Source: Mesorhizobium muleiense (GTDB taxonomy: Bacteria > Pseudomonadota > Alphaproteobacteria > Rhizobiales > Rhizobiaceae). Taken from it: a stretch of DNA of 64,000 nucleotides. The translations under genes and the position numbers were made by a program. Numbering within the stretch: the stretch's first letter is position 1; each line of letters opens with the position of its first letter. Positions 39,270 through 48,163 of the stretch are shown one piece after another. The DNA is taken from contig NZ_FNEE01000011.1 of assembly GCF_900099905.1 (NCBI RefSeq), positions 69,951-133,950 of the forward strand, read 5' to 3'. Below the pieces are notes generated by a model. The model made no database searches, was not told the DNA's origin, and saw only the letters and a program-made list of their open reading frames with translations.

Positions 39270-40913
39270 ATGCAGAGCGAAAATCCTCAACCGCCCGTTT
39301 CAAAGACGCTCGCCCCATTTCGAAACAAGGTGTTTCGCTCAATTTGGACGGCCACCCAGATTTCCAGCCTCGGTTGGCTAGTGCAAACGGTCGCCATCAG
39401 TTGGCTTATGGCAACGATTTCAGCGTCCGACCTTATGGTGGCTCTCGTCCAGGCCGCATCCACACTGCCGGTGTTCTTCCTCTCAGTTTTCGCCGGAGCC
39501 ATTGCCGACAACTTCAGCCGCCGGTGGGTGATGTTTGCGGGACACTGCCTGATAGCATCGGCGTCGATGACGCTGATGATTTCTGTGGGTCTGGGATTTG
39601 TCAGTCCTTGGCTGATTCTCGGGTTAGGTTTCCTGGCCGGCTGCGGCTTTGCCTTGAATGATCCGGCCTGGCACGCTTCGGTCGGCGATATCCTTCACAA
39701 ACGCGACATTCCGGCCGCAGTGACGCTTATGTCCGTCGGATACAACATTGTGCGCAGCGTTGGTCCGGCCTTAGGGGGCGTGATCCTGGCCGTCTTTGGG
39801 CCGCTGGCCGCTTTCGCCTTGGCTGCGGTGAGTGATCTGGCGCCTATAAGCGCGATATGGCGCACCAAATGGGAGGTCCGCTCTTCGCCTCTCCCTCGTG
39901 AGAGAATGACGACGGCAATTCATGACGGAGTGCGCTTTACGGCGATGTCTTTGGAGATCAGGGCAGCGACCGCCCGAGCAGCTCTTTTCGGATTGGCAAG
40001 CATCTCCATTCTGGCGTTGCTCCCTCTCGTCGTCCGGGATCAGTTGAAGAGTGGGCCAATTGTCTACGGTATCTTATTGGCCGGCTTCGGCATGGGTGCT
40101 TTCATCGCGGGCATGGGCAACGGCTTCTTGAGGAAGGTCACGTCTCAAAACAGGCTGGTGGCCTTCGCCTCTGTGGCTTGTGCAGTCTGTTGCCTCTCCC
40201 TTGCCCTGACATCGTCGGTTCCTGTGGCGGCCATTTCGCTGGCGCTCGGCGGAGCGGGTTGGCTTATCACCTGGACGGGCATTGACGTGTCGGTGCAGTT
40301 GGCAAGCCCAAGGTGGGTTGTAGGCCGCACGCTCTCCATTTACTACGCCTTGAGCGCAGGCGGTATGGCTGCTGGCAGCTGGATCTGGGGTTCTGTCGCG
40401 CAAAACTATTCCTTGACCTCAGCATTGGAGGGCGCCGCGGGCGCTCTGTTGCTGGTTGCAGCAGCGGGGATCGTGTTGCCGGTCCGTCCCTGGGAAGAAA
40501 CGGATCAAGAAAGTTCAGTTTTTCATCCGCCGGACGTGGCTCTCGATCTGAAACCCAGAAGTGGCCCTATCGTGGCCAAGGTCGAGTATTTGATATCGGA
40601 GGAAAATATCGAGGCCTTTCTGGGCTACATGCGCACGCGGCGACACGTCCAGAGCCGTGCCGGTGCACGAAACTGGACGCTCCAGCGAAATCTGCAAACA
40701 CCGTCACTTTGGACGGAGACATTCCGCACCCCCACCTGGATGGACTTTCTCCGCCTAAATCATCGACTCACCGCAGCAGATAAGGAAGTCGGCCAGCATC
40801 TCCTGTCACTGCATGAAGGAGAGGTGCCTCCGCAGACAGTGCTTTCGATTGAACGAACGACCGAGGCAATTCGTACCCGTACCTCGACAATCTTTTCTCG
40901 TCCTCCAAGATGA
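39270..40913 (+). CDS. MFS_3 family exporter with C-terminal monooxygenase-like domain
   Basis: A 547-residue membrane protein of the EntS/MFS_3 class: about twelve hydrophobic segments between residues 15 and 410, the loop ADNFSRRWVMFAGH after helix 2 and LGFLAGCGFALNDPAWHAS. A soluble C-terminal domain (from GPIVAKVEYLISEEN) resembles the antibiotic-monooxygenase-like domain often fused to this family in rhizobia. Probable proton-driven export of a small molecule; the substrate is unknown. ATG 39270 fits the family N-terminus. Confidence 0.85.
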   Translation: MQSENPQPPVSKTLAPFRNKVFRSIWTATQISSLGWLVQTVAISWLMATISASDLMVALVQAASTLPVFFLSVFAGAIADNFSRRWVMFAGHCLIASASMTLMISVGLGFVSPWLILGLGFLAGCGFALNDPAWHASVGDILHKRDIPAAVTLMSVGYNIVRSVGPALGGVILAVFGPLAAFALAAVSDLAPISAIWRTKWEVRSSPLPRERMTTAIHDGVRFTAMSLEIRAATARAALFGLASISILALLPLVVRDQLKSGPIVYGILLAGFGMGAFIAGMGNGFLRKVTSQNRLVAFASVACAVCCLSLALTSSVPVAAISLALGGAGWLITWTGIDVSVQLASPRWVVGRTLSIYYALSAGGMAAGSWIWGSVAQNYSLTSALEGAAGALLLVAAAGIVLPVRPWEETDQESSVFHPPDVALDLKPRSGPIVAKVEYLISEENIEAFLGYMRTRRHVQSRAGARNWTLQRNLQTPSLWTETFRTPTWMDFLRLNHRLTAADKEVGQHLLSLHEGEVPPQTVLSIERTTEAIRTRTSTIFSRPPR

Positions 40914-41143
40914 CGCCATCAAGCTGCTATCCAGGGACAGGGTGGATCACCGGTGCTTTGCAGAGCACAGCCTCACGCCGAGAGCAGCGTGCTCCGAGTT
41001 GTGCGATCGAGCGCACCCAGGCGAGATGATGATGAACGCGGCGTCAAGTGGAGTCCCCTGCATGCGCTTGCGGAGTCTTCTGCGAGAGCCCATGCCGACG
41101 AGCGCCAAACAAGGTCTGATGCCTTCGGAGTCGTGGCCTCAAC
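40914..41143. other. Convergent gap between the MFS gene and hemN
   Basis: About 230 bp between convergent genes; no clear terminator hairpin or gene. Confidence 0.35.
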
Positions 41144-42471
41144 TCATCGATTCGCGAGAAAAGCATCGAATGCAGCAGCAACGGCGCGAACAACAAAGCG
41201 GTGCTCCGGCCGCACGCGGATGAAGCCGTTTTCGACGTCCACGATCCCCTCCTCAGCCAGCGTCACCAAACGCTCAACTGAATCGAGAAAACGAGCTGGT
41301 TCGATTTCGTGGGCGGCACAGATGGTCGGCACGTCGGCCTCCAAATCGCACATCAGTCGCTCGATGATTGCTGCGCGCACCCGGTCATCGTCGGTCAGCC
41401 GGTGGCCCTTTGATGTCGCCAGACGTCCACTTGCGATGTGCCGGGCGTAAGAATCCCGTGTTACTTCGTTCTGAACGTACCCCTCGCCGACTCGGCCAAT
41501 AGCCGACGCGCCGAAGCCGATCACGGTTTTGCAAGTATCGGCCGAGTATCCCAGCGAATTACGCCGCAGGCGCCCGGTCTTCTGCGCTAGCGCGAGTTCG
41601 TCGTCCGGCAGAGCGAAATGATCGAGCCCGATCTCCCGGTAGCCGGCGCCAACCAGTGTCTCGGCGACAGCTGCAGCCTGTTCGGCGCGAACATCGCCGT
41701 CCGGTAGACCTGCCTGCTCGATTAGGCGCTGATTCTTTATCACGGAAGGAATATGCGCGTAGCCGAACACCGCAAACCGGTTGGGGCGCATGGCGACCGC
41801 AGCCATCGCGGTCTGGATGCAGGACTGCACAGTCTGTTTCGGGAGACCGAAGATGAGATCGAAGTTGATATGGCCAACGCCATGCCGGCGGAGATTTTCG
41901 ACGGCAGCGGCCGTCTGCACCTTACTCTGGATCCGATTGATCGCCTTTTGCACATCGGGATCAAAGCTCTGCACGCCGATGCTCGCGCGGTTGACACCGG
42001 TAGCTGCCAAGGGTTCGGCCATTTCCGGTGTGAACGTTCGGGGATCGATCTCCACGGCGATCGCAGCAGTTTTGCTGAAAGCGAAGTGGCGGCGTAGAAA
42101 TTCCATCAGCGCCAAGTGCTCGGCTGGCCCGATAAGGTGAGGCGTTCCGCCGCCGAAATGCACATCGCTCACCGGCAGCCCTTGCCGAACTTGCTCCGAC
42201 ACCAAACTGATCTCCTGACGCAGCACGCCAAATAATTAAGGATCGGGCCGTTGCGACGGGTGACGGCGGTAGGGAAGCCGCAATACCAGCACATGGATCG
42301 GCAAAACGGAATGTGGAAATAGAGCGACACCGATTCGTCGGCCGGGAGGCCCCCCAGCCATTCCTCATAATCGTCAGCACCAACCGCCGCAGAGAAGTCT
42401 GGCACAGTCGGATAGATGGTATACCAAGGCGGCCGGGGGTCCCGGTACTTTGTCAGGATTGAGGTGTGCAA
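41144..42471 (-). pseudogene. hemN: Oxygen-independent coproporphyrinogen III oxidase HemN, one-base frameshift
   Basis: The N-terminus from ATG 42471 has YTIYPTVPDFSAAVG and the radical-SAM cluster HIPFCRSMCWYCGF. After a shift near 42222-42235 the second frame carries LRQEISLVSEQVRQG, HFGGGTPHLIG and RASIGVQSFDPDVQKAINRIQ to a full C-terminus. One extra base restores a protein of about 442 residues. HemN makes haem precursors under the low oxygen of nodules. The lesion is recent or a sequence error. Confidence 0.85.
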
Positions 42472-42529
42472 GGAGCTGTCGTCCCACGTCGCTGATCCAT
42501 CATTGTTTCGTTGCGCGCTCGTCCTGTCT

Positions 42530-42543
42530 CTGACCTAAGTCAG
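42530..42543. promoter_or_regulatory. Possible FixK/FnrN box before hemN
   Basis: CTGACCTAAGTCAG differs from TTGAC-N4-GTCAA only at the outermost bases and is fully symmetric at TGAC/GTCA. It is about 60 bp from the hemN start, where an anaerobox is expected. Confidence 0.45.
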
Positions 42544-42966
42544 TGCGTCCCGCTTTCTCCGCGTTTTCAAGGCGGAGGCGGCGATGTCGCAGTCTCGCTT
42601 GGACAGGACGGTATCAACCGAGCGCGCGTGCCATGGTCCGCCTGAGGTGATGGTGCGGTGCCGCATTCAACGTTTGAGTACGTGACGCCGATGCAGTGTG
42701 CTTGAGGCGTCTGCGGAAGAACTTTGCAATGCGAAATTCATGTCCGACGCCAAACGTCGCAACGCACCTGTCAAGCCTCGGTCAGACGCCATCCAGGTCC
42801 AGCCAGCGGCCTTCCCTGCCGGCCGAAAAACCATACCGGCTTTAGCCACCGAGACGCTCTAAAGCTGACGTCCGCTCATTTGATGAAAGGAAGGCGCCGC
42901 TAGGGGGTGCACAAGGCTCCCCAGCTTGACGTCGCTTCGAGCGATGAGCGGCGGTGTGGCTTGTCG
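42544..42966. other. Intergenic, no gene recognised
   Basis: About 420 bp upstream of hemN and downstream of a membrane-protein gene. Short frames have no domain. Confidence 0.4.
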
Positions 42967-43380
42967 TCAAGCGCCGGGCAGCGTGCCCCCTACCGATATC
43001 CCGAAAAGATCGACCAAGATCGCCATCCCGACGCCACACGCGGTCTGGATGAGGCCGACCATGAAAATGCGATTGGCGCGTTCGTAGATGGGGCGGCGCA
43101 AGGAACTCATGTCGAGCAGCATGGACAGCGCTCTCATCTGCAGTGCGATGCCGAGCAGGATCGGCACTACGGCGAACAGATCGTAGAGTTGCCATGGCAA
43201 GGGGTTCGCCGCCCAATGAGTGAGGAAGCCGAGCGAAAAGGCAAGCAGGATACCCACGGCAGTGATTGTGCCGTTGCGGAAAATGGTCTCGATCAGTTCT
43301 TCCTTCGGATCGTGCTCGTCCAAGCGGCTTCCTTTCGTTGCTCTTTCCGTCGAGACTAAGTTCTCGAGAATGCTGTTCAT
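42967..43380 (-). CDS. Small integral membrane protein
   Basis: A 137-residue protein. After a charged N-terminus it has hydrophobic segments at about residues 37-56 (ITAVGILLAFSLGFLTHW), 62-82 (YDLFAVVPILLGIALQM) and 107-130 (FMVGLIQTACGVGMAILVDLFGI), so probably three helices. ATG 43380 is preferred to an upstream TTG. No family name is assigned, and no neighbour suggests a role. Confidence 0.7.
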   Translation of the reverse strand: MNSILENLVSTERATKGSRLDEHDPKEELIETIFRNGTITAVGILLAFSLGFLTHWAANPLPWQLYDLFAVVPILLGIALQMRALSMLLDMSSLRRPIYERANRIFMVGLIQTACGVGMAILVDLFGISVGGTLPGA

Positions 43381-43637
43381 CGCCAATTACTCGAGGCGAG
43401 CCCTAGGCAACCGTTTCAGGGTGCGATCCCTTCTCGCTATCGGCCGCGCAATGTACCTGCACGGCGAACTTACAGCGGCGAAAAGGTGCTTCGGCCACCA
43501 TGCGACACATCGGACGTGGACGCCCTCTGTTCCTGGCGCAGCCCTTGCGGACCGCACGCGCGCAGTAATCCTTCTCGGTAGCGCATGAAGCGGCCTCCGT
43601 TGCGGTCAGACGGGAAGCCGTCGCTGTTAAACGAGAC

Positions 43638-43653
43638 TGTCACATATCGAACA
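43638..43653 (+). promoter_or_regulatory. NifA upstream activator site for the porin gene
   Basis: TGTCACATATCGAACA fits TGT-N10-ACA exactly and lies about 115 bp before a sigma-54-type element and 350 bp before the porin start. Confidence 0.75.
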
Positions 43654-43765
43654 TGGCGAACCGTGTCGCACATTGCTTTTCGCAGTGACCCTCAAAAAAA
43701 GTGATTCCAGCGAGACGAAGGCGCGTCGGCCCAATTTTGGTGTCGGCCGCATCTACGCTTCAGGT

Positions 43766-43781
43766 TGGCATGTCGCTTGCT
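43766..43781 (+). promoter_or_regulatory. RpoN -24/-12 element for the porin gene
   Basis: TGGCATGTCGCTTGCT: GG and GC doublets at sigma-54 spacing; one deviation (T for C) from TGGCAC-N5-TTGC. The leader to the porin ATG is about 225 nt. Confidence 0.7.
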
Positions 43782-44005
43782 GCTCTATTCCGAGGCTGCA
43801 GCGGTCTGACCGGAGTGTTTCACATATAAACGATAATGAATCTCCTAGCAGAAAACACTATTCTAAGTACATGTGGCTTTTACGCTGGATAACCTCCCAT
43901 GTCAAGCGCTTTTACGTCCACAAATTGGAGACAACACGCACAAAATTTAGAGTAAAGCTTGCTCTTACGCCTCTATCCTTTTTATTCCTTCATGGAGATC
44001 TAGAC

Positions 44006-45145
44006 ATGTACATCAAGATTCGTCTTCTCGGCTTAACTGCTCTGATCGCCGCCTCCGTCGTTCGAGCAGCTGGCGCCGAGCGGGAACCGGCCGAGTACAT
44101 CAAGATCTGCGACGTCCTCGGCTCGGGGTATTTCTATATTCCCAACACCGAGACCTGCCTGCGCATCGGCGGCTATGTCCGTTATGATATCGGCCTGGGT
44201 GATGTCCGATCGTATGACAGCGCAAGAACCTCGGATGTGAGAACTGGCGAGGACCAAGGCACTTGGCGAAACAACACACGCTTCACGTTCAAAACTTGGA
44301 GCGGCCAGCAGACCGAGCTCGGCGCGTTGACGACTTATACCGAAACCCACGTGAATTTTGGCAATAGCGCTAACTCGCGTGACAGTCCTCAGAACTATGG
44401 TTTCAACAGCGGCCTCGCACTGGCTTCTGCCTGGGTCGAGCTGGGGGGCCTGCGAGTTGGCAAGGACGGGTCGGCCTTCGATACGTTTGTAAGCTACGCT
44501 GGCAACGTTCTCGATAGTATGCTCGTTCGGTCGGCCGGCTTCGACACCAACGTGGCTCAGTACTACTTCGACGCCGGCAACGGCATTTCGACCGTGATTT
44601 CGCTCGAACAAGGATCGGGCTCAGCCGGTACTATCGACAGCTATATTCCGCACGTTGTCGCCGGCTTGAAATACACGCAAGGCTGGGGCTCGATCACCGG
44701 CGTCGCGGCTTATGACAGCAACTACGAAGCTTTGGCCGGCAAGATCCGTGTCGACGTCGCTGTCACAAACCAGCTGTCGCTGTTTGGACTGTTCGGCTAC
44801 GGTTCCAATGGCAGTCTCAACGAGGACTCAAACGGCGCAATCGCCAATCATGTGCGCGGCTCGTACAAAATCTGGAACGGCCAGTGGGCTTTCTGGGCGG
44901 GCGCCACCTACGAGTTTGACGAGAAAACTTCGTTCAACTTTCAGGTCTCGAGTGATCAGCTCAAGAATTCTGGTTTGGCTGCAAACGTCGTCTATATGGT
45001 CGTTCCTGGCTTCACGGTCACAGCCGAGGTCGATTACGACCGCTACGGCAACTTTGGCGTCGGCCCTGCCGACCCTACCACCGTCAAGGGCACGAGCAAG
45101 CCGAACAGCGTCGGCGGCATTCTCCGCTTCCAACGCTCATTTTGA
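44006..45145 (+). CDS. Outer membrane porin, alphaproteobacterial Omp2/RopA type
   Basis: A 379-residue beta-barrel protein. N-terminal signal peptide (KIRLLGLTALIAASVVRAAGA), then the family start YIKICDVLGSGYFYIPNTETCLRIGGYVRYD and alternating barrel strands, ending in SVGGILRFQRSF with the terminal Phe needed for barrel assembly. ATG 44006 has GGAGA upstream; the open frame back to 43673 is A+T-rich and not porin-like. With NifA and RpoN sites upstream it is probably made in bacteroids for solute uptake. Confidence 0.9.
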   Translation: MYIKIRLLGLTALIAASVVRAAGAEREPAEYIKICDVLGSGYFYIPNTETCLRIGGYVRYDIGLGDVRSYDSARTSDVRTGEDQGTWRNNTRFTFKTWSGQQTELGALTTYTETHVNFGNSANSRDSPQNYGFNSGLALASAWVELGGLRVGKDGSAFDTFVSYAGNVLDSMLVRSAGFDTNVAQYYFDAGNGISTVISLEQGSGSAGTIDSYIPHVVAGLKYTQGWGSITGVAAYDSNYEALAGKIRVDVAVTNQLSLFGLFGYGSNGSLNEDSNGAIANHVRGSYKIWNGQWAFWAGATYEFDEKTSFNFQVSSDQLKNSGLAANVVYMVVPGFTVTAEVDYDRYGNFGVGPADPTTVKGTSKPNSVGGILRFQRSF

Positions 45146-45156
45146 AATCTCTCCAG

Positions 45157-45310
45157 CCGCGAGCATCTCTGGCAAAGGCACTTGCCTCGACAACGCACGC
45201 ATAGAGAGCTTCTTTCGCCATCCTTGAAGTCTGCATCGACCGTCCACGGCCCATCGTACCAACTTGAGACTGAAAGGGGTGAGCCCTGTGTAATACAGCC
45301 TAGCCCTTGA
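45157..45310 (+). mobile_element. IS3-family transposase remnant
   Basis: SISGKGTCLDNARIESFF (45163-45217) is the end of the IS3 OrfB catalytic core, and LRLKGVSPV further on matches the C-terminal RLKGLSPVQYR motif. The middle is deleted and stops interrupt the frame, so it is dead. Confidence 0.65.
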
Positions 45311-45634
45311 CCTGCCCAATGAACCGGCCAGGGGTGGTCAGTTCAAATTCGGGGCCGTTTAGAGGGCAGTGTGAGGCCGTGTCAGGTAAGTGCCACTGCT
45401 ATGTCGGGACCGCGACACGCCTGTCGCTGTGGATGGCTGGAATTGCCCTTCGCGGCGCCATTCATTCTCTCAACATTTACGTGATAATGCACGCTTAGTC
45501 CGATCCGCGTGGCAGCACCCATCCTAGGTCGCTATCGGGTGGCCTTAAACCTGAACAGCTCCATCGTCGCGGCTGCTGCCGAAGCAGGAGCAATCACAGG
45601 GACCCGCACTGGTGCTTGTCAGCCGTCTGACCCG
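45311..45634. other. Intergenic, IS-flank DNA
   Basis: About 320 bp between the IS3 remnant and the acyltransferase gene. No gene recognised. Confidence 0.4.
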
Positions 45635-47506
45635 CTACTTCGTCTTAGGAAGAGCATTGTCTTTGCCAAAAGCCGGCCAGTATTTCGAGATTGCCAGTGT
45701 GGCGCCGGCTGAAGAGAAATGACCATAGTCGAAATACATAAACTCTCCTCTGTCGGAATAGGGGCAGCGTCCTGCGCTGCACAGGAATTTCAGCGGATCG
45801 ATGAATGTGGCGCCTTTGGTAAATGAGCGCACACGTTCGTTGATGCCGGGGTCCATCGCCATCGGCCAGGACGTATCGTCCAGATTTTGGCGCTTGGCGA
45901 AGAACGCAATTTTCCGGACGTCAGTTGGGAACTGCGGAGACTGGCCGATGACAAACACGCGCACGCCCAGGGCACGAAGCGTATCGATTGTTTGCTGAAG
46001 ACCGTCGAAGCCTCTGACCTCATAGTCACTCCATTTACCGCTGAGGATAACCGTCTTGATGTCCGCTTCCAAGATGATGTCCAAGGCCTTGCGATTGAAC
46101 CGGACACAATCAAGACGAGCGTAAGAGTAGTAAGAGAGTATCGGCGGGCAGCCGGCGTACGTATATTCCACGATGTTCGCCTGCAACCGATTTATGTTAG
46201 CACCCAGGCCGGAAACATAGTGCGCGGCGAAGGAGTCGCCCCACAAAAAAACCGTTGTTGGAAAACCGCGAGTGCGCGTGCAATCCTCCATATTCCAGCT
46301 TTCGATCCGGCTGGTGCCCTCGTTGAAACAGATGCCATTCCTCCAGTCCCCGACGGAAATGCGCCGCTGGACATAGTCCGGAAACCGTTGCGGAAAGCCG
46401 TTGCCGAGCGCCCCCGCCGCTCCGCCGGCACAAAGAACAACGATCGCGAGCGCTGAAAAGGCAAAGATAGGCCCCGGGGCGGTGAAGGCCCTCTTCTGTC
46501 GAAACGGCTGCTCTACAAACTTCCAGGAGAATGCAGCCAATGCGAGGCTTGCTACCAACATCGCACCGGTCATCAAAGGATCGAGTTTTTGGAACGAAAG
46601 ATAATGCGCGAACGCATTGAGCGGCCAGTGAACAAGATACAAAGAATACGAGATGAGCCCAATCCAGACCAGCGGCCGGACTTCGAGCATGCGGCTGGCG
46701 ACCGTCGAGGGGGAATTTTGGCCAACATAGATCAGAAGGGCCGTTCCGATGCATGGATACAAGGCGTTGTAGCCTGGGAACGGGTCGCTCTCCGAAAGCG
46801 CGAAGAACCCGATGGCGAGAAGGCCAAATCCGGCCAACCCCACCGACTCCATCAGGAATCTGTTGCCCAACGGCGGGGGGCGTTTGAGCATGAGCAGGGC
46901 GCCCAACATGAGTTCCCAGATTCGGGTCGGCAGCAGATAGAATCCGGCGGTGGGCGCCAGCGATGTCGCCATCACCGCCATTACGAAGCTGCAGAGAATT
47001 ATCGGAAGAAGTGTCGTCAGCCAGCGCTTCCCGATGTAGCGATAGATTAGGAACATCAGGATTGGGGCGAAGATGTAGTACTGCTCCTCTACGGAAAGCG
47101 ACCAGGTGTGCAACAGTGGTCGAAGCGCGGCATCGATCGAGAAGTAACTTGACGTTTTCCAGAAAAAAACGTTCGACCAGAAGGTCGAGGCAGCTATGAT
47201 GCTAAGACCGAATTCGCGCAGATCCGATGGCAGAAGAATGAACAATGCGGCAATGCAGGTGAGAAGCATCACAAAGACGAGAGCCGGCAGAATGCGCCGG
47301 GCACGGCGCCAGTAGAAGTTGACGATCGAAAATTGGCCGCGTTCAAGGTCATCCAAGAGGCTTCCGCTGATAAGGTAGCCGGAGATGACGAAGAAGATAT
47401 CAACCCCGCTAAAGCCACCCGGGATCGCCGAAATTCCGAAATGAAAGAGTACGACCGGAAGTACAGCAACAGCCCTAAGGCCCGCGATATCGCGCCTATA
47501 TTGCAT
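45635..47506 (-). CDS. OafA-type acyltransferase with SGNH domain
   Basis: A 623-residue protein. Residues 1-340 are an acyltransferase-3 membrane domain: YRRDIAGLRAVAVLPVVLFHFG with the catalytic-type His, GVDIFFVISGYLISG, WRRARRILPAL and LHTWSLSVEEQYYIF. The periplasmic C-terminal part is SGNH-like: the Ser block is FLWGDSFAAHY and the C-terminal DYGHFSSAGA carries the Asp/His pair. Such proteins O-acetylate surface polysaccharides. It might modify capsule, O-antigen or an exported glycan in symbiosis. It is downstream of y4xK on the same strand with an 84 bp gap. Confidence 0.9.
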   Translation of the reverse strand: MQYRRDIAGLRAVAVLPVVLFHFGISAIPGGFSGVDIFFVISGYLISGSLLDDLERGQFSIVNFYWRRARRILPALVFVMLLTCIAALFILLPSDLREFGLSIIAASTFWSNVFFWKTSSYFSIDAALRPLLHTWSLSVEEQYYIFAPILMFLIYRYIGKRWLTTLLPIILCSFVMAVMATSLAPTAGFYLLPTRIWELMLGALLMLKRPPPLGNRFLMESVGLAGFGLLAIGFFALSESDPFPGYNALYPCIGTALLIYVGQNSPSTVASRMLEVRPLVWIGLISYSLYLVHWPLNAFAHYLSFQKLDPLMTGAMLVASLALAAFSWKFVEQPFRQKRAFTAPGPIFAFSALAIVVLCAGGAAGALGNGFPQRFPDYVQRRISVGDWRNGICFNEGTSRIESWNMEDCTRTRGFPTTVFLWGDSFAAHYVSGLGANINRLQANIVEYTYAGCPPILSYYSYARLDCVRFNRKALDIILEADIKTVILSGKWSDYEVRGFDGLQQTIDTLRALGVRVFVIGQSPQFPTDVRKIAFFAKRQNLDDTSWPMAMDPGINERVRSFTKGATFIDPLKFLCSAGRCPYSDRGEFMYFDYGHFSSAGATLAISKYWPAFGKDNALPKTK

Positions 47507-47590
47507 CCAGCGGTTCCTTTGATTTTAGATCAGGACGAGATTGGAAGCTTTCAATCTCCGGTAGGAGTGCTGCCAAGATAAGGGCCGGTA

Positions 47591-48154
47591 TCAGCCACCT
47601 TTATCCGTCCCGAACGTTCTGTAAGTGGCAACTGGTACAGAAGCACGATCGCCATCGCCGGACTTGACGGCCTGATTGTCGAGCAGATCGCGCGGATCGT
47701 TGACCATCACGGCCAGGTTAAATCCTGTCGAACAACCAAGCGGCTGTTTGAAGGATTCTTCATTGGGTAAGGCACCATATGAGGGACAGACCGGCGGACG
47801 GGCGTGATAGACAATCGCCTCAATTCGCACTGAGCCGGCGTCGTGTTGATCGAGCAATTGAATGTTGTCTGCTTCGATTGCCAACTGCCTGGCCTGATGG
47901 GCTACCCCTGCGCTGAGCTGGGGCGAACCGCTGATGAGGAGGTGGAGGGCATCGAATCGGCCGCGACTGGCCTTGTTTAGGAAATCACGCAAACGCTGCC
48001 GTTCGGAAGCGCGCAGGCTTTGCAACGTCAGGAGGGTGGTCTCCTCTCGGACAAGCATTGATGCCGATGGTTCGACATCAACTGGCGTAGTGCTTGTGCA
48101 GCCACTTACGCTTGGTGCCAGAGCGACAAAGAGGACTATAAAACGCAACATCAT
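47591..48154 (-). CDS. Y4xK-like lipoprotein (CpaD-related) of the T3SS locus
   Basis: A 187-residue protein with a lipoprotein signal (LFVALAPSVSGC) and a CpaD-like body (TLLTLQSLRASERQRLRDFL and CSTGFNLAVMVNDPRDLL). It follows the rhcC2 secretin gene by 9 bp, as y4xK follows y4xJ in Sinorhizobium NGR234. Probably an outer-membrane partner of the secretin. The direct role in type III secretion is inferred from position. Confidence 0.75.
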   Translation of the reverse strand: MMLRFIVLFVALAPSVSGCTSTTPVDVEPSASMLVREETTLLTLQSLRASERQRLRDFLNKASRGRFDALHLLISGSPQLSAGVAHQARQLAIEADNIQLLDQHDAGSVRIEAIVYHARPPVCPSYGALPNEESFKQPLGCSTGFNLAVMVNDPRDLLDNQAVKSGDGDRASVPVATYRTFGTDKGG

Positions 48155-48163
48155 TGGACGACA

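Noticed and set aside
43673..44005. N-terminal extension of the porin gene
   Set aside because: It crosses the -24/-12 element and lacks porin similarity; the signal peptide starts at 44006.
46285..46310. AGCTTTCGATC inside the acyltransferase gene as a tts box
   Set aside because: Only the core is partly matched, it lies within a coding region and no gene start follows.
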